A DNA stretch of 64,000 nt from positions 189,767,794-189,831,793 of the forward strand of contig CP136064.1 in assembly GCA_032622095.1 (NCBI GenBank), read 5' to 3'. The stretch is from Siphonodentalium dalli. Its lineage: Eukaryota; Mollusca; Scaphopoda; Gadilida; Siphonodentaliidae. Under the pieces are notes generated by a model. That model was not told the DNA's origin. It was given only the letters and a program-made list of their open reading frames with translations, and made no database searches. The position numbers and the translations under genes are program-made. Of this stretch, positions 34,767-49,100 are shown piece by piece (position 1 is the stretch's first letter; every line of letters starts with the position of its first letter).

Positions 34767-34774
34767 GTCTAAAT

Positions 34775-35172
34775 AGTGGGCGGAAAATGAAAAATTTTCT
34801 TATCAATTTAAGATGGCTATTTCTCATAAGACTAAATTCCAAAGAATTGATGTGATTTATTTGTATCCAAAGTTATCTGGACATGATTATAATGATATCT
34901 ATGTTACGGATACTGTCCTATATGGTGGAGATTATTTATAAGTTTAAATTGGACTATACCCGTTCTAAACAGATCTTCGATCTCGGAATTAAGGAGTATA
35001 AAAATCGCCGAAAATGGACGTCCATATTGAGACTACTTGCGTTCGAGAATCTCCAAACGTTCATTTTGTTTTCCTCTGAATTAGCTATCTATGCTTTGTT
35101 TTGATGACCAAGTTTTGATGACTGAGGGTGTTTATTAAAATTTGGAATCACGGTTGCCAATAAACATCTTCT
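34775..35172. other. Spacer between transposons, no gene seen
   Basis: About 400 bp without a supported gene or recognised repeat. Confidence 0.45.
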
Positions 35173-35660
35173 TTAAAGGTACTCAATCCGAACAGAGGGT
35201 CCCCATCTCAACAGATTCCAACAACAACAATCCGATCAGAGGGTCCTATATTACTATTTCGTTGGCTTTGGGGGTAAAAAGTATTTGATTCGAGTCGAGG
35301 AACCCATCAAACAAAGCTCAGAGTTATTAGATATTGATTTTTGAAATTTGTTATTTACTCGAGATGAATACTAATAATTGCCTTCAACTGCCGTAATCTG
35401 CTCTGGATGTGTACACCAAAATCTATTCAAACAGACAAGGATGGATAACTCTAAAATCAAGTGGTAATAATAACGCAATGTTGACTGAGTTCTGGGCCAG
35501 ATAGTATTCCCGATAATGAAAAATAATAGATTTCTAAAATCGATATCTAACAAATCTGAGCTTTGATGGGTGACTTCCTCGACTCGAATCAAATATTTTT
35601 GACCCCCGAAGCCATTGAAATAGTAATTGAGAGGAGTTTTATCGGATTGAGTACCTTTAA
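35173..35660. mobile_element. TTAA MITE, inverted pair member 1
   Basis: TTAA + AGGTACTCAATCCG at the left, CGGATTGAGTACCT + TTAA at the right, core 480 bp. Nearly identical (about six differences by eye) to the reverse complement of the copy at 35874-36361. Noncoding; TTAA target sites occur with piggyBac and Kolobok elements. Confidence 0.85.
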
Positions 35661-35873
35661 AAGAAATTCTATAAAATTATTCGAATTAGGTCATAGATAT
35701 ACTACCGCAATATACATGTATAGCAAAGACAATTCAAGTTAATGGTCATGAGCCCAAGACTGGATCCTGTTGGATATGGCGCCTACTCAAACTCCATTTT
35801 ATTCGGAATTTTTTTTTAATGCCGCCCTAACTAGCGGGACCTTGACCATTTGTATGACAATGAGATATGATAT
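35661..35873. other. 213-bp spacer between the inverted MITE pair
   Basis: Unique sequence; no gene or repeat recognised. Confidence 0.5.
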
Positions 35874-36361
35874 TTAAAGGTACTCAATCCGATAAAACTC
35901 CTCTCAATTACTATTTCAATGGCTTCGGGGGTCAAAAATATTTGATTCGAGTCGAGGAAGTCACCCATCAAAGCTCAGATTTGTTAGATATCGATTTTAG
36001 AAATCTATTATTTTTCATTATCGGGAATACTATCAGGCCCAGAACTCAGTCAAAATTGCGTTATTATTACCACTTGATTTTAGAGTTATCCATCCTTGTC
36101 TGTTTGAATAGATTTTGGTGTACACATCCAGAGCAGATTACGGCAGTTGAAGGCAATTATTAGTACTCATCTCGAGTAAATAATAAATTTCAAAAATCAA
36201 TATCTAATAACTCTGAGCTTTGTTTGATGGGTTCCTCGACTCGAATCAAATATTTTTTACCCCCAAAGCCAAAGAAATAGTAATATAGGACCCTCTGATC
36301 GGATTGTTGTTGTTGGAATCTGTTGAGATGGGGACCCTCTGTTCGGATTGAGTACCTTTAA
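35874..36361. mobile_element. TTAA MITE, inverted pair member 2
   Basis: Same ends and same 480-bp core as the copy at 35173-35660 but in opposite orientation, with its own TTAA on both sides. The outer ends of the pair are therefore identical, and the whole 35173-36361 block forms a 1.2-kb inverted repeat with a 213-bp loop. Confidence 0.85.
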
Positions 36362-36918
36362 CCCTTTCTATACTAAATACTCGTGTTTTTAATAACTTGA
36401 AATTAAGTATGGAACATCGTATATATATCCAACAATTCGTTACAAATTTTTTACAATGCAATATCACGTAAAAGGCTTTTCGATGTTATTTAAGGATCCC
36501 TTGATATTTAGAAGTATCTATGTTATGTACAAACACAAATTTTGTATACCAAAGTGATATATATTTCAAAATACATGCACTGTGTATACCTTTAATCTTA
36601 TTTATCGTTTTTTTATCAAAGGATTTTTCTGTGGGTCCGATGGATGGAATTTTGAATTTTTAGTTTAAAATAGTGTGTAATGTTATCAACTCAGTTCCTT
36701 AGATAAACACTCCTAAATAAACTATAGCTGTTCACTCAATAAATTCTTAAAAGTCCAAGGCGTGTGCTCTCCTTAAAAATTCGTGGGTTTTAATAACTTT
36801 AATTGATTTGTGGTTGAGCTATCTTGTTATATTTTTAATATGATAAAGTTATTTACTGTTAGCCACATGTAACACAGTGACTACTATTTGCAAAAAGGCT
36901 TTCCATTCTGTGTCATCT
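36362..36918. other. Left flank of the giant foldback element
   Basis: AT-rich, no supported gene. The bases right after the MITE's TTAA read CCCTTTCTATAC, which resembles a piggyBac-type end, but I find no partner end. Confidence 0.45.
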
Positions 36919-36927
36919 GTCACATAG
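36919..36927. repeat. Target-site duplication, left copy (GTCACATAG)
   Basis: Identical to 61777-61785; together they bracket the giant foldback element exactly at its mirrored ends. Confidence 0.85.
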
Positions 36928-37160
36928 AGGTGTGTGAAGTTGGTTTGACATTGGACGTTGGACGTTGGACGTTCAACAAAAACGATATAAAATCCGGATA
37001 TTTCCAGATGAAAATTAGTGTGAAGTTGGTTTGACATTGGACGTTGGACGTTCAACAAAAACGATATAAAATCCGCATATTTGCAGATGAAAATTACTGT
37101 GAAGTTGGTTTGACATTGGACGTTCAACAACAACGATCTTAAAACCGCTTATTTGCAGCT
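36928..37160. repeat. Left terminal subrepeats with a 3-2-1 heptamer ladder
   Basis: Three direct copies of a ~80-94-bp subrepeat (GTGTGAAGTTGGTTTGACA, heptamers, TTCAACAAAAACGAT). Going inward they contain three, two and one copies of the heptamer TTGGACG. Confidence 0.85.
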
Positions 37161-40100
37161 GAATCGAATCGCACATATATAGGCACAGGTAGAACCGCTT
37201 TGTTTCGGTCCAAGCGGTATTGCGTGGGAATAATCTATGCTCCATAGGATTTCCCTACCGAAATTTCAAGGTTATTGATCCACTGGTTTTGCCTCTACCC
37301 TCTGCACTCACGGCGAACTTTAGACAGAATTTTCTAAGTCGAACGTCTATTTGTTTACCTTTCGAAAGACATTCAAACAGACATTCAAATATATGCTTCT
37401 GGCCCAATTATAGGGCCCGTTTCGGGTGCCATGGGCGTACCCGGATGTGTAACGAATGAAAATCATCGGCATATCATAATGCTTGCAGTTTGTGAGATAA
37501 TTGGGGTGATAAAATATTTGGGAATATCGCTGTGAAGTTGGACGGACGTTGGACGTTCGTGGACATTCGCGACACGGTCTGTTTTCAATGAAATACCATA
37601 GACTCGCATTTGTTGATATTACTAACAGCTGCCTTGTGCCCACACAACTCTTATTTAAAAAAATCACCCTCCTTGCAAACATATTTCCATGCAAATAATC
37701 AAATTGTTGAATGTCCACGAACGTCCAACGTCCGTCTAACTTCACAGCACAATTTCCACAAAAAAAAAAAAACGCAGTTTCCAGTTTGCACCAGGAGACT
37801 TCTCTTGACCTAATTCGCGCTCTCAAACAGACAAATTAAAAAAAAAAAATTAAGACAATTTTCCGAATGTTTTTTACTTTGAAAAACATTGGACGTTGGA
37901 CGTTCAACACTGTGGATCTAAAATGGGGTTACCGGCAGGTGACTCGAATCGCACATATATAGGCACAGGTAGAACCGCTTTGTTTCGGTCCAAGCGGTAT
38001 TGCGTGGGAATAAGCTATGCTCCATAGGATTTCCCTACCGAAATTTCAAGGTTATTGATCCACTGGTTTTGCCTCTACCCTCTGCACTCACGGCGAACTT
38101 TAGACAGAATTTTCTAAGTCGAACGTCCATTTGTTTACCTTTCGAAAGACATTCAAACAGACATTCAAATATATGATTCTGGCCCAATTATAGGGCCCGT
38201 TTCGGGTGCCATGGGCGTACCCGGATGTGTAACGAATGAAAATCATCGGCATATCATAATGCTTGCAGTTTGTGAGATAATGGGGGTGATCAAATATTTG
38301 GGAATATCGCTGTGAAGTTGGACGGACGTTGGACGTTCGTGGACATTCGCGACACGGTCTGTTTTCAATGAAATACCATAGACTCGCATTTGTTGATATG
38401 ACTAACAGCTGCCTTGTGCACACACAACTCTTGTTTAAAAAAATCACCCTCCTTGCAAACATATTTCCATGCAAATAATCAAATTGTTGAATGTCCACGA
38501 ACGTCCAACGTCCGTCTAACTTCACAGCACAATTTCCACACAAAAAAAAAAACGCAGTTTCCAGTTTGCACAAGGAGACTTCTCTAGACCTAATTCGCGC
38601 TCTCCAGTTCACAAATTTTAAACTTTTATTTGTTTACATAATTTTCCGAATGTTCCTTTCCCCTTTGAAAAACATTCAAACTGAAATTCAAATGTGTACA
38701 CAGGTAGAACCGCTCTGTTTCGGTCCAAGCGGTATTGCGTGGGAATAATCTATGCTCCATAGGATTTCCCTACTGAAATTTCAAGGTTATTGATCCACTG
38801 GTTTTGCCTCTACCCTCTGCACTCACGGCGAACTTTAGACAGAATTTTCTGAGTCGAACGTCCATTTGTTTACCTTTCGAAAGACATTCAAACAGACATT
38901 AAAATATATGCTTCTGGCCCAATTATAGGGCCCGTTTCGGGTGCCATGGGCGTACCCGGATGTGTAACGAATGAAAATAATCGGCATATCATAATGCTTG
39001 CAGTTTGTGAGATAATGGGGGTGATCAAATATTTGGGAATATCGCTGTGAAGTTGGACGGACGTTGGACGTTCGTGGACATTCGCGACACGGTCTGTTTT
39101 CAATGAAATACCATAGACTCGCATTTGTTGATATGACTAACAGCTGCCTTGTGCCCACACAACTCTTATTTAAAAAAATCACCCTCCTTGCAAACATATT
39201 TCCATGCAAATAATCAAATTGTTGAATGTCCACGAACGTCCAACGTCCGTCTAACTTCACAGCACAATTTCCACAAAAAAAAAAAACGCAGTTTCCAGTT
39301 TGCACAAGGAGACTTCTCTAGACCTAATTCGCGCTCTCCAGTTCACAAATTTTAAACTTTTATTTTTTTACATAATTTTCCGAATGTTCCTTTCCCCTTT
39401 GAAAAACATTCAAACTGAAATTCAAATGTGTACACAGGTAGAACCGCTCTGTTTCGGTCCAAGTGGTATTGCGTGGGAATAATCTATGCTCCATAGGATT
39501 TCCCTACTGAAATTTCAAGGTTATTGATCCACTGGTTTTGCCTCTACCCTCTGCACTCACGGCGAACTTTAGACAGAATTTTTTAAGTCGAACGTCCATT
39601 TGTTTACCTTTCGAAAGACATTCAAACAGACATTCAAATATATGTTTCTGGCCCAATTATAGGGCCCGTTTCGGGTGCCATGGGCGTACCCGGATGTGTA
39701 ACGAATGAAAATCATCGGCATATCATAATGCTTGCAGTTTGTGAGATAATGGGGGTGATCAAATATTTGGGAATATCGCCGTGGAGTTGGACGGACGTTG
39801 GACGTTCGTGGACATTCGCGACACGGTCTGTTTTCAATGAAATACCATAGACTCGCATTTGTTGATATGACTAACAGCTGCCTTGTGCCCACACAACTCT
39901 TATTTAAAAAAATCACCCTCCTTGCAAACATATTTCCATGCAAATAATCAAATTGTTGAATGTCCACGAACGTCCAACGTCCGTCTAACTTCACAGCACA
40001 ATTTCCACAAAAAAAAAAAAACGCAGTTTCCAGTTTGCACCAGGAGACTTCTCTTGACCTAATTCGCGCTCTCAAACAGACAAATTTAAAAAAAAAAATT

Positions 40101-43100
40101 AAGACAATTTTCCGAATGTTTTTTACTTTGAAAAACATTGGACGTTGGACGTTCAACACTGTGGATCTAAAATGGGGTTACCGGCAGGTGACTCGAATCG
40201 CACATATATAGGCACAGGTAGAACCGCTTTGTTTCGGTCCAAGCGGTATTGCGTGGGAATAAGCTATGCTCCATAGGATTTCCCTACCGAAATTTCAAGG
40301 TTATTGATCCACTGGTTTTGCCTCTACCCTCTGCACTCACGGCGAACTTTAGACAGAATTTTCTAAGTCGAACGTCCATTTGTTTACCTTTCGAAAGACA
40401 TTCAAACAGACATTAAAATATATGCTTCTGGCCCAATTATAGGGCCCGTTTCGGGTGCCATGGGCGTACCCGGATGTGTAACGAATGAAAATAATCGGCA
40501 TATCATAATGCTTGCAGTTTGTGAGATAATGGGGGTGATCAAATATTTGGGAATATCGCTGTGAAGTTGGACGGACGTTGGACGTTCGTGGACATTCGCG
40601 ACACGGTCTGTTTTCAATGAAATACCATAGACTCGCATTTGTTGATATGACTAACAGCTGCCTTGTGCCCACACAACTCTTATTTAAAAAAATCACCCTC
40701 CTTGCAAACATATTTCCATGCAAATAATCAAATTGTTGAATGTCCACGAACGTCCAACGTCCGTCTAACTTCACAGCACAATTTCCACACAAAAAAAAAA
40801 ACGCAGTTTCCAGTTTGCACAAGGAGACTTCTCTAGACCTAATTCGCGCTCTCCAGTTCACAAATTTTAAACTTTTATTTGTTTACATAATTTTCCGAAT
40901 GTTCCTTTCCCCTTTGAAAAACATTCAAACTGAAATTCAAATGTGTACACAGGTAGAACCGCTCTGTTTCGGTCCAAGCGGTATTGCGTGGGAATAATCT
41001 ATGCTCCATAGGATTTCCCTACTGAAATTTCAAGGTTATTGATCCACTGGTTTTGCCTCTACCCTCTGCACTCACGGCGAACTTTAGACAGAATTTTCTG
41101 AGTCGAACGTCCATTTGTTTACCTTTCGAAAGACATTCAAACAGACATTAAAATATATGCTTCTGGCCCAATTATAGGGCCCGTTTCGGGTGCCATGGGC
41201 GTACCCGGATGTGTAACGAATGAAAATAATCGGCATATCATAATGCTTGCAGTTTGTGAGATAATGGGGGTGATCAAATATTTGGGAATATCGCTGTGAA
41301 GTTGGACGGACGTTGGACGTTCGTGGACATTCGCGACACGGTCTGTTTTCAATGAAATACCATAGACTCGCATTTGTTGATATGACTAACAGCTGCCTTG
41401 TGCCCACACAACTCTTATTTAAAAAAATCACCCTCCTTGCAAACATATTTCCATGCAAATAATCAAATTGTTGAATGTCCACGAACGTCCAACGTCCGTC
41501 TAACTTCACAGCACAATTTCCACAAAAAAAAAAAACGCAGTTTCCAGTTTGCACAAGGAGACTTCTCTAGACCTAATTCGCGCTCTCCAGTTCACAAATT
41601 TTAAACTTTTATTTTTTTACATAATTTTCCGAATGTTCCTTTCCCCTTTGAAAAACATTCAAACTGAAATTCAAATGTGTACACAGGTAGAACCGCTCTG
41701 TTTCGGTCCAAGTGGTATTGCGTGGGAATAATCTATGCTCCATAGGATTTCCCTACTGAAATTTCAAGGTTATTGATCCACTGGTTTTGCCTCTACCCTC
41801 TGCACTCACGGCGAACTTTAGACAGAATTTTTTAAGTCGAACGTCCATTTGTTTACCTTTCGAAAGACATTCAAACAGACATTCAAATATATGTTTCTGG
41901 CCCAATTATAGGGCCCGTTTCGGGTGCCATGGGCGTACCCGGATGTGTAACGAATGAAAATCATCGGCATATCATAATGCTTGCAGTTTGTGAGATAATG
42001 GGGGTGATCAAATATTTGGGAATATCGCTGTGAAGTTGGACGGACGTTGGACGTTCGTGGACATTCGCGACACGGTCTGTTTTCAATGAAATACCATAGA
42101 CTCGCATTTGTTGATATGACTAACAGCTGCCTTGTGCCCACACAACTCTTATTTAAAAAAATCACCCTCCTTGCAAACATATTTCCATGCAAATAATCAA
42201 ATTGTTGAATGTCCACGAACGTCCAACGTCCGTCTAACTTCACAGCACAATTTCCACAAAAAAAAAAAACGCAGTTTCCAGTTTGCACCAGGAGACTTCT
42301 CTTGACCTAATTCGCGCTCTCAAACAGACAAATTTAAAAAAAAAAATTAAGACAATTTTCCGAATGTTTTTTACTTTGAAAAACATTGGACGTTGGACGT
42401 TCAACACTGGATCTAAAATGGGGTTACCGGCAGGTGACTCGAATCGCACATATATAGGCACAGGTAGAACCGCTTTGTTTCGGTCCAAGCGGTATTGCGT
42501 GGGAATAAGCTATGCTCCATAGGATTTCCCTACCGAAATTTCAAGGTTATTGATCCACTGGTTTTGCCTCTACCCTCTGCACTCACGGCGAACTTTAGAC
42601 AGAATTTTCTGAGTCGAACGTCCATTTGTTTACCTTTCGAAAGACATTCAAACAGACATTAAAATATATGCTTCTGGCCCAATTATAGGGCCCGTTTCGG
42701 GTGCCATGGGCGTACCCGGATGTGTAACGAATGAAAATAATCGGCATATCATAATGCTTGCAGTTTGTGAGATAATGGGGGTGATCAAATATTTGGGAAT
42801 ATCGCTGTGAAGTTGGACGGACGTTGGACGTTCGTGGACATTCGCGACACGGTCTGTTTTCAATGAAATACCATAGACTCGCATTTGTTGATATGACTAA
42901 CAGCTGCCTTGTGCCCACACAACTCTTATTTAAAAAAATCACCCTCCTTGCAAACATATTTCCATGCAAATAATCAAATTGTTGAATGTCCACGAACGTC
43001 CAACGTCCGTCTAACTTCACAGCACAATTTCCACAAAAAAAAAAAACGCAGTTTCCAGTTTGCACAAGGAGACTTCTCTAGACCTAATTCGCGCTCTCCA

Positions 43101-46100
43101 GTTCACAAATTTTAAACTTTTATTTTTTTACATAATTTTCCGAATGTTCCTTTCCCCTTTGAAAAACATTCAAACTGAAATTCAAATGTGTACACAGGTA
43201 GAACCGCTCTGTTTCGGTCCAAGTGGTATTGCGTGGGAATAATCTATGCTCCATAGGATTTCCCTACTGAAATTTCAAGGTTATTGATCCACTGGTTTTG
43301 CCTCTACCCTCTGCACTCACGGCGAACTTTAGACAGAATTTTTTAAGTCGAACGTCCATTTGTTTACCTTTCGAAAGACATTCAAACAGACATTCAAATA
43401 TATGTTTCTGGCCCAATTATAGGGCCCGTTTCGGGTGCCATGGGCGTACCCGGATGTGTAACGAATGAAAATCATCGGCATATCATAATGCTTGCAGTTT
43501 GTGAGATAATGGGGGTGATCAAATATTTGGGAATATCGCTGTGAAGTTGGACGGACGTTGGACGTTCGTGGACATTCGCGACACGGTCTGTTTTCAATGA
43601 AATACCATAGACTCGCATTTGTTGATATGACTAACAGCTGCCTTGTGCCCACACAACTCTTATTTAAAAAAATCACCCTCCTTGCAAACATATTTCCATG
43701 CAAATAATCAAATTGTTGAATGTCCACGAACGTCCAACGTCCGTCTAACTTCACAGCACAATTTCCACAAAAAAAAAAAACGCAGTTTCCAGTTTGCACC
43801 AGGAGACTTCTCTTGACCTAATTCGCGCTCTCAAACAGACAAATTTAAAAAAAAAAATTAAGACAATTTTCCGAATGTTTTTTACTTTGAAAAACATTGG
43901 ACGTTGGACGTTCAACACTGGATCTAAAATGGGGTTACCGGCAGGTGACTCGAATCGCACATATATAGGCACAGGTAGAACCGCTTTGTTTCGGTCCAAG
44001 CGGTATTGCGTGGGAATAAGCTATGCTCCATAGGATTTCCCTACCGAAATTTCAAGGTTATTGATCCACTGGTTTTGCCTCTACCCTCTGCACTCACGGC
44101 GAACTTTAGACAGAATTTTCTAAGTCGAACGTCCATTTGTTTACCTTTCGAAAGACATTCAAACAGACATTAAAATATATGCTTCTGGCCCAATTATAGG
44201 GCCCGTTTCGGGTGCCATGGGCGTACCCGGATGTGTAACGAATGAAAATAATCGGCATATCATAATGCTTGCAGTTTGTGAGATAATGGGGGTGATCAAA
44301 TATTTGGGAATATCGCTGTGAAGTTGGACGGACGTTGGACGTTCGTGGACATTCGCGACACGGTCTGTTTTCAATGAAATACCATAGACTCGCATTTGTT
44401 GATATGACTAACAGCTGCCTTGTGCCCACACAACTCTTATTTAAAAAAATCACCCTCCTTGCAAACATATTTCCATGCAAATAATCAAATTGTTGAATGT
44501 CCACGAACGTCCAACGTCCGTCTAACTTCACAGCACAATTTCCACAAAAAAAAAAAACGCAGTTTCCAGTTTGCACAAGGAGACTTCTCTAGACCTAATT
44601 CGCGCTCTCCAGTTCACAAATTTTAAACTTTTATTTTTTTACATAATTTTCCGAATGTTCCTTTCCCCTTTGAAAAACATTCAAACTGAAATTCAAATGT
44701 GTACACAGGTAGAACCGCTCTGTTTCGGTCCAAGTGGTATTGCGTGGGAATAATCTATGCTCCATAGGATTTCCCTACTGAAATTTCAAGGTTATTGATC
44801 CACTGGTTTTGCCTCTACCCTCTGCACTCACGGCGAACTTTAGACAGAATTTTTTAAGTCGAACGTCCATTTGTTTACCTTTCGAAAGACATTCAAACAG
44901 ACATTCAAATATATGTTTCTGGCCCAATTATAGGGCCCGTTTCGGGTGCCATGGGCGTACCCGGATGTGTAACGAATGAAAATCATCGGCATATCATAAT
45001 GCTTGCAGTTTGTGAGATAATGGGGGTGATCAAATATTTGGGAATATCGCTGTGAAGTTGGACGGACGTTGGACGTTCGTGGACATTCGCGACACGGTCT
45101 GTTTTCAATGAAATACCATAGACTCGCATTTGTTGATATGACTAACAGCTGCCTTGTGCCCACACAACTCTTATTTAAAAAAATCACCCTCCTTGCAAAC
45201 ATATTTCCATGCAAATAATCAAATTGTTGAATGTCCACGAACGTCCAACGTCCGTCTAACTTCACAGCACAATTTCCACAAAAAAAAAAAACGCAGTTTC
45301 CAGTTTGCACCAGGAGACTTCTCTTGACCTAATTCGCGCTCTCAAACAGACAAATTTAAAAAAAAAAATTAAGACAATTTTCCGAATGTTTTTTACTTTG
45401 AAAAACATTGGACGTTGGACGTTCAACACTGGATCTAAAATGGGGTTACCGGCAGGTGACTCGAATCGCACATATATAGGCACAGGTAGAACCGCTTTGT
45501 TTCGGTCCAAGCGGTATTGCGTGGGAATAAGCTATGCTCCATAGGATTTCCCTACCGAAATTTCAAGGTTATTGATCCACTGGTTTTGCCTCTACCCTCT
45601 GCACTCACGGCGAACTTTAGACAGAATTTTCTAAGTCGAACGTCCATTTGTTTACCTTTCGAAAGACATTCAAACAGACATTCAAATATATGATTCTGGC
45701 CCAATTATAGGGCCCGTTTCGGGTGCCATGGGCGTACCCGGATGTGTAACGAATGAAAATCATCGGCATATCATAATGCTTGCAGTTTGTGAGATAATGG
45801 GGGTGATCAAATATTTGGGAATATCGCTGTGAAGTTGGACGGACGTTGGACGTTCGTGGACATTCGCGACACGGTCTGTTTTCAATGAAATACCATAGAC
45901 TCGCATTTGTTGATATGACTAACAGCTGCCTTGTGCCCACACAACTCTTATTTAAAAAAATCACCCTCCTTGCAAACATATTTCCATGCAAATAATCAAA
46001 TTGTTGAATGTCCACGAACGTCCAACGTCCGTCTAACTTCACAGCACAATTTCCACAAAAAAAAAAAACGCAGTTTCCAGTTTGCACCAGGAGACTTCTC

Positions 46101-49100
46101 TTGACCTAATTCGCGCTCTCAAACAGACAAATTTAAAAAAAAAAATTAAGACAATTTTCCGAATGTTTTTTACTTTGAAAAACATTGGACGTTGGACGTT
46201 CAACACTGGATCTAAAATGGGGTTACCGGCAGGTGACTCGAATCGCACATATATAGGCACAGGTAGAACCGCTTTGTTTCGGTCCAAGCGGTATTGCGTG
46301 GGAATAAGCTATGCTCCATAGGATTTCCCTACCGAAATTTCAAGGTTATTGATCCACTGGTTTTGCCTCTACCCTCTGCACTCACGGCGAACTTTAGACA
46401 GAATTTTTTAAGTCGAACGTCCATTTGTTTACCTTTCGAAAGACATTCAAACAGACATTCAAATATATGATTCTGGCCCAATTATAGGGCCCGTTTCGGG
46501 TGCCATGGGCGTACCCGGATGTGTAACGAATGAAAATCATCGGCATATCATAATGCTTGCAGTTTGTGAGATAATGGGGGTGATAAAATATTTGGGAATA
46601 TCGCTGTGAAGTTGGACGGACGTTGGACGTTCGTGGACATTCGCGACACGGTCTGTTTTCAATGAAATACCATAGACTCGCATTTATTGATATGACTAAC
46701 AGCTGCCTTGTGCCCACACAACTCTTGTTTAAAAAAATCACCCTCCTTGCAAACATATTTCCATGCAAATAATCAAATTGTTGAATGTCCACGAACGTCC
46801 AACGTCCGTCTAACTTCACAGCACAATTTCCACACAAAAAAAAAACGCAGTTTCCAGTTTGCACAAGGAGACTTCTCTAGACCTAATTCGCGCTCTCCAG
46901 TTCACAAATTTTAAACTTTTATTTGTTTACATAATTTTCCGAATGTTCCTTTCCCCTTTGAAAAACATTCAAACTGAAATTCAAATGTGTACACAGGTAG
47001 AACCGCTCTGTTTCGGTCCAAGCGGTATTGCGTGGGAATAATCTATGCTCCATAGGATTTCCCTACTGAAATTTCAAGGTTATTGATCCACTGGTTTTGC
47101 CTCTACCCTCTGCACTCACGGCGAACTTTAGACAGAATTTTCTAAGTCGAACGTCCATTTGTTTACCTTTCGAAAGACATTCAAACAGACATTCAAATAT
47201 ATGTTTCTGGCCCAATTATAGGGCCCGTTTCGGGTGCCATGGGCGTACCCGGATGTGTAACGAATGAAAATCATCGGCATATCATAATGCTTGCAGTTTG
47301 TGAGATAATGGGGGTGATCAAATATTTGGGAATATCGCTGTGAAGTTGGACGGACGTTGGACGTTCGTGGACATTCGCGACACGGTCTGTTTTCAATGAA
47401 ATACCATAGACTCGCATTTGTTGATATGACTAACAGCTGCCTTGTGCCCACACAACTCTTATTTAAAAAAATCACCCTCCTTGCAAACATATTTCCATGC
47501 AAATAATCAAATTGTTGAATGTCCACGAACGTCCAACGTCCGTCTAACTTCACAGCACAATTTCCACAAAAAAAAAAAAACGCAGTTTCCAGTTTGCACA
47601 AGGAGACTTCTCTTGACCTAATTCGCGCTCTCAAACAGACAAATTTAAAAAAAAAAATTAAGACAATTTTCCGAATGTTTTTTACTTTGAAAAACATTGG
47701 ACGTTGGACGTTCAACACTGTGGATCTAAAATGGGGTTACCGGCAGGTGACTCGAATCGCACATATATAGGCACAGGTAGAACCGCTTTGTTTCGGTCCA
47801 AGCGGTATTGCGTGGGAATAAGCTATGCTCCATAGGATTTCCCTACCGAAATTTCAAGGTTATTGATCCACTGGTTTTGCCTCTACCCTCTGCACTCACG
47901 GCGAACTTTAGACAGAATTTTCTAAGTCGAACGTCCATTTGTTTACCTTTCGAAAGACATTCAAACAGACATTAAAATATATGCTTCTGGCCCAATTATA
48001 GGGCCCGTTTCGGGTGCCATGGGCGTACCCGGATGTGTAACGAATGAAAATAATCGGCATATCATAATGCTTGCAGTTTGTGAGATAATGGGGGTGATCA
48101 AATATTTGGGAATATCGCTGTGAAGTTGGACGGACGTTGGACGTTCGTGGACATTCGCGACACGGTCTGTTTTCAATGAAATACCATAGACTCGCATTTG
48201 TTGATATGACTAACAGCTGCCTTGTGCCCACACAACTCTTATTTAAAAAAATCACCCTCCTTGCAAACATATTTCCATGCAAATAATCAAATTGTTGAAT
48301 GTCCACGAACGTCCAACGTCCGTCTAACTTCACAGCACAATTTCCACACAAAAAAAAAAACGCAGTTTCCAGTTTGCACAAGGAGACTTCTCTAGACCTA
48401 ATTCGCGCTCTCCAGTTCACAAATTTTAAACTTTTATTTGTTTACATAATTTTCCGAATGTTCCTTTCCCCTTTGAAAAACATTCAAACTGAAATTCAAA
48501 TGTGTACACAGGTAGAACCGCTCTGTTTCGGTCCAAGCGGTATTGCGTGGGAATAATCTATGCTCCATAGGATTTCCCTACTGAAATTTCAAGGTTATTG
48601 ATCCACTGGTTTTGCCTCTACCCTCTGCACTCACGGCGAACTTTAGACAGAATTTTCTGAGTCGAACGTCCATTTGTTTACCTTTCGAAAGACATTCAAA
48701 CAGACATTAAAATATATGCTTCTGGCCCAATTATAGGGCCCGTTTCGGGTGCCATGGGCGTACCCGGATGTGTAACGAATGAAAATAATCGGCATATCAT
48801 AATGCTTGCAGTTTGTGAGATAATGGGGGTGATCAAATATTTGGGAATATCGCTGTGAAGTTGGACGGACGTTGGACGTTCGTGGACATTCGCGACACGG
48901 TCTGTTTTCAATGAAATACCATAGACTCGCATTTGTTGATATGACTAACAGCTGCCTTGTGCCCACACAACTCTTATTTAAAAAAATCACCCTCCTTGCA
49001 AACATATTTCCATGCAAATAATCAAATTGTTGAATGTCCACGAACGTCCAACGTCCGTCTAACTTCACAGCACAATTTCCACAAAAAAAAAAAACGCAGT

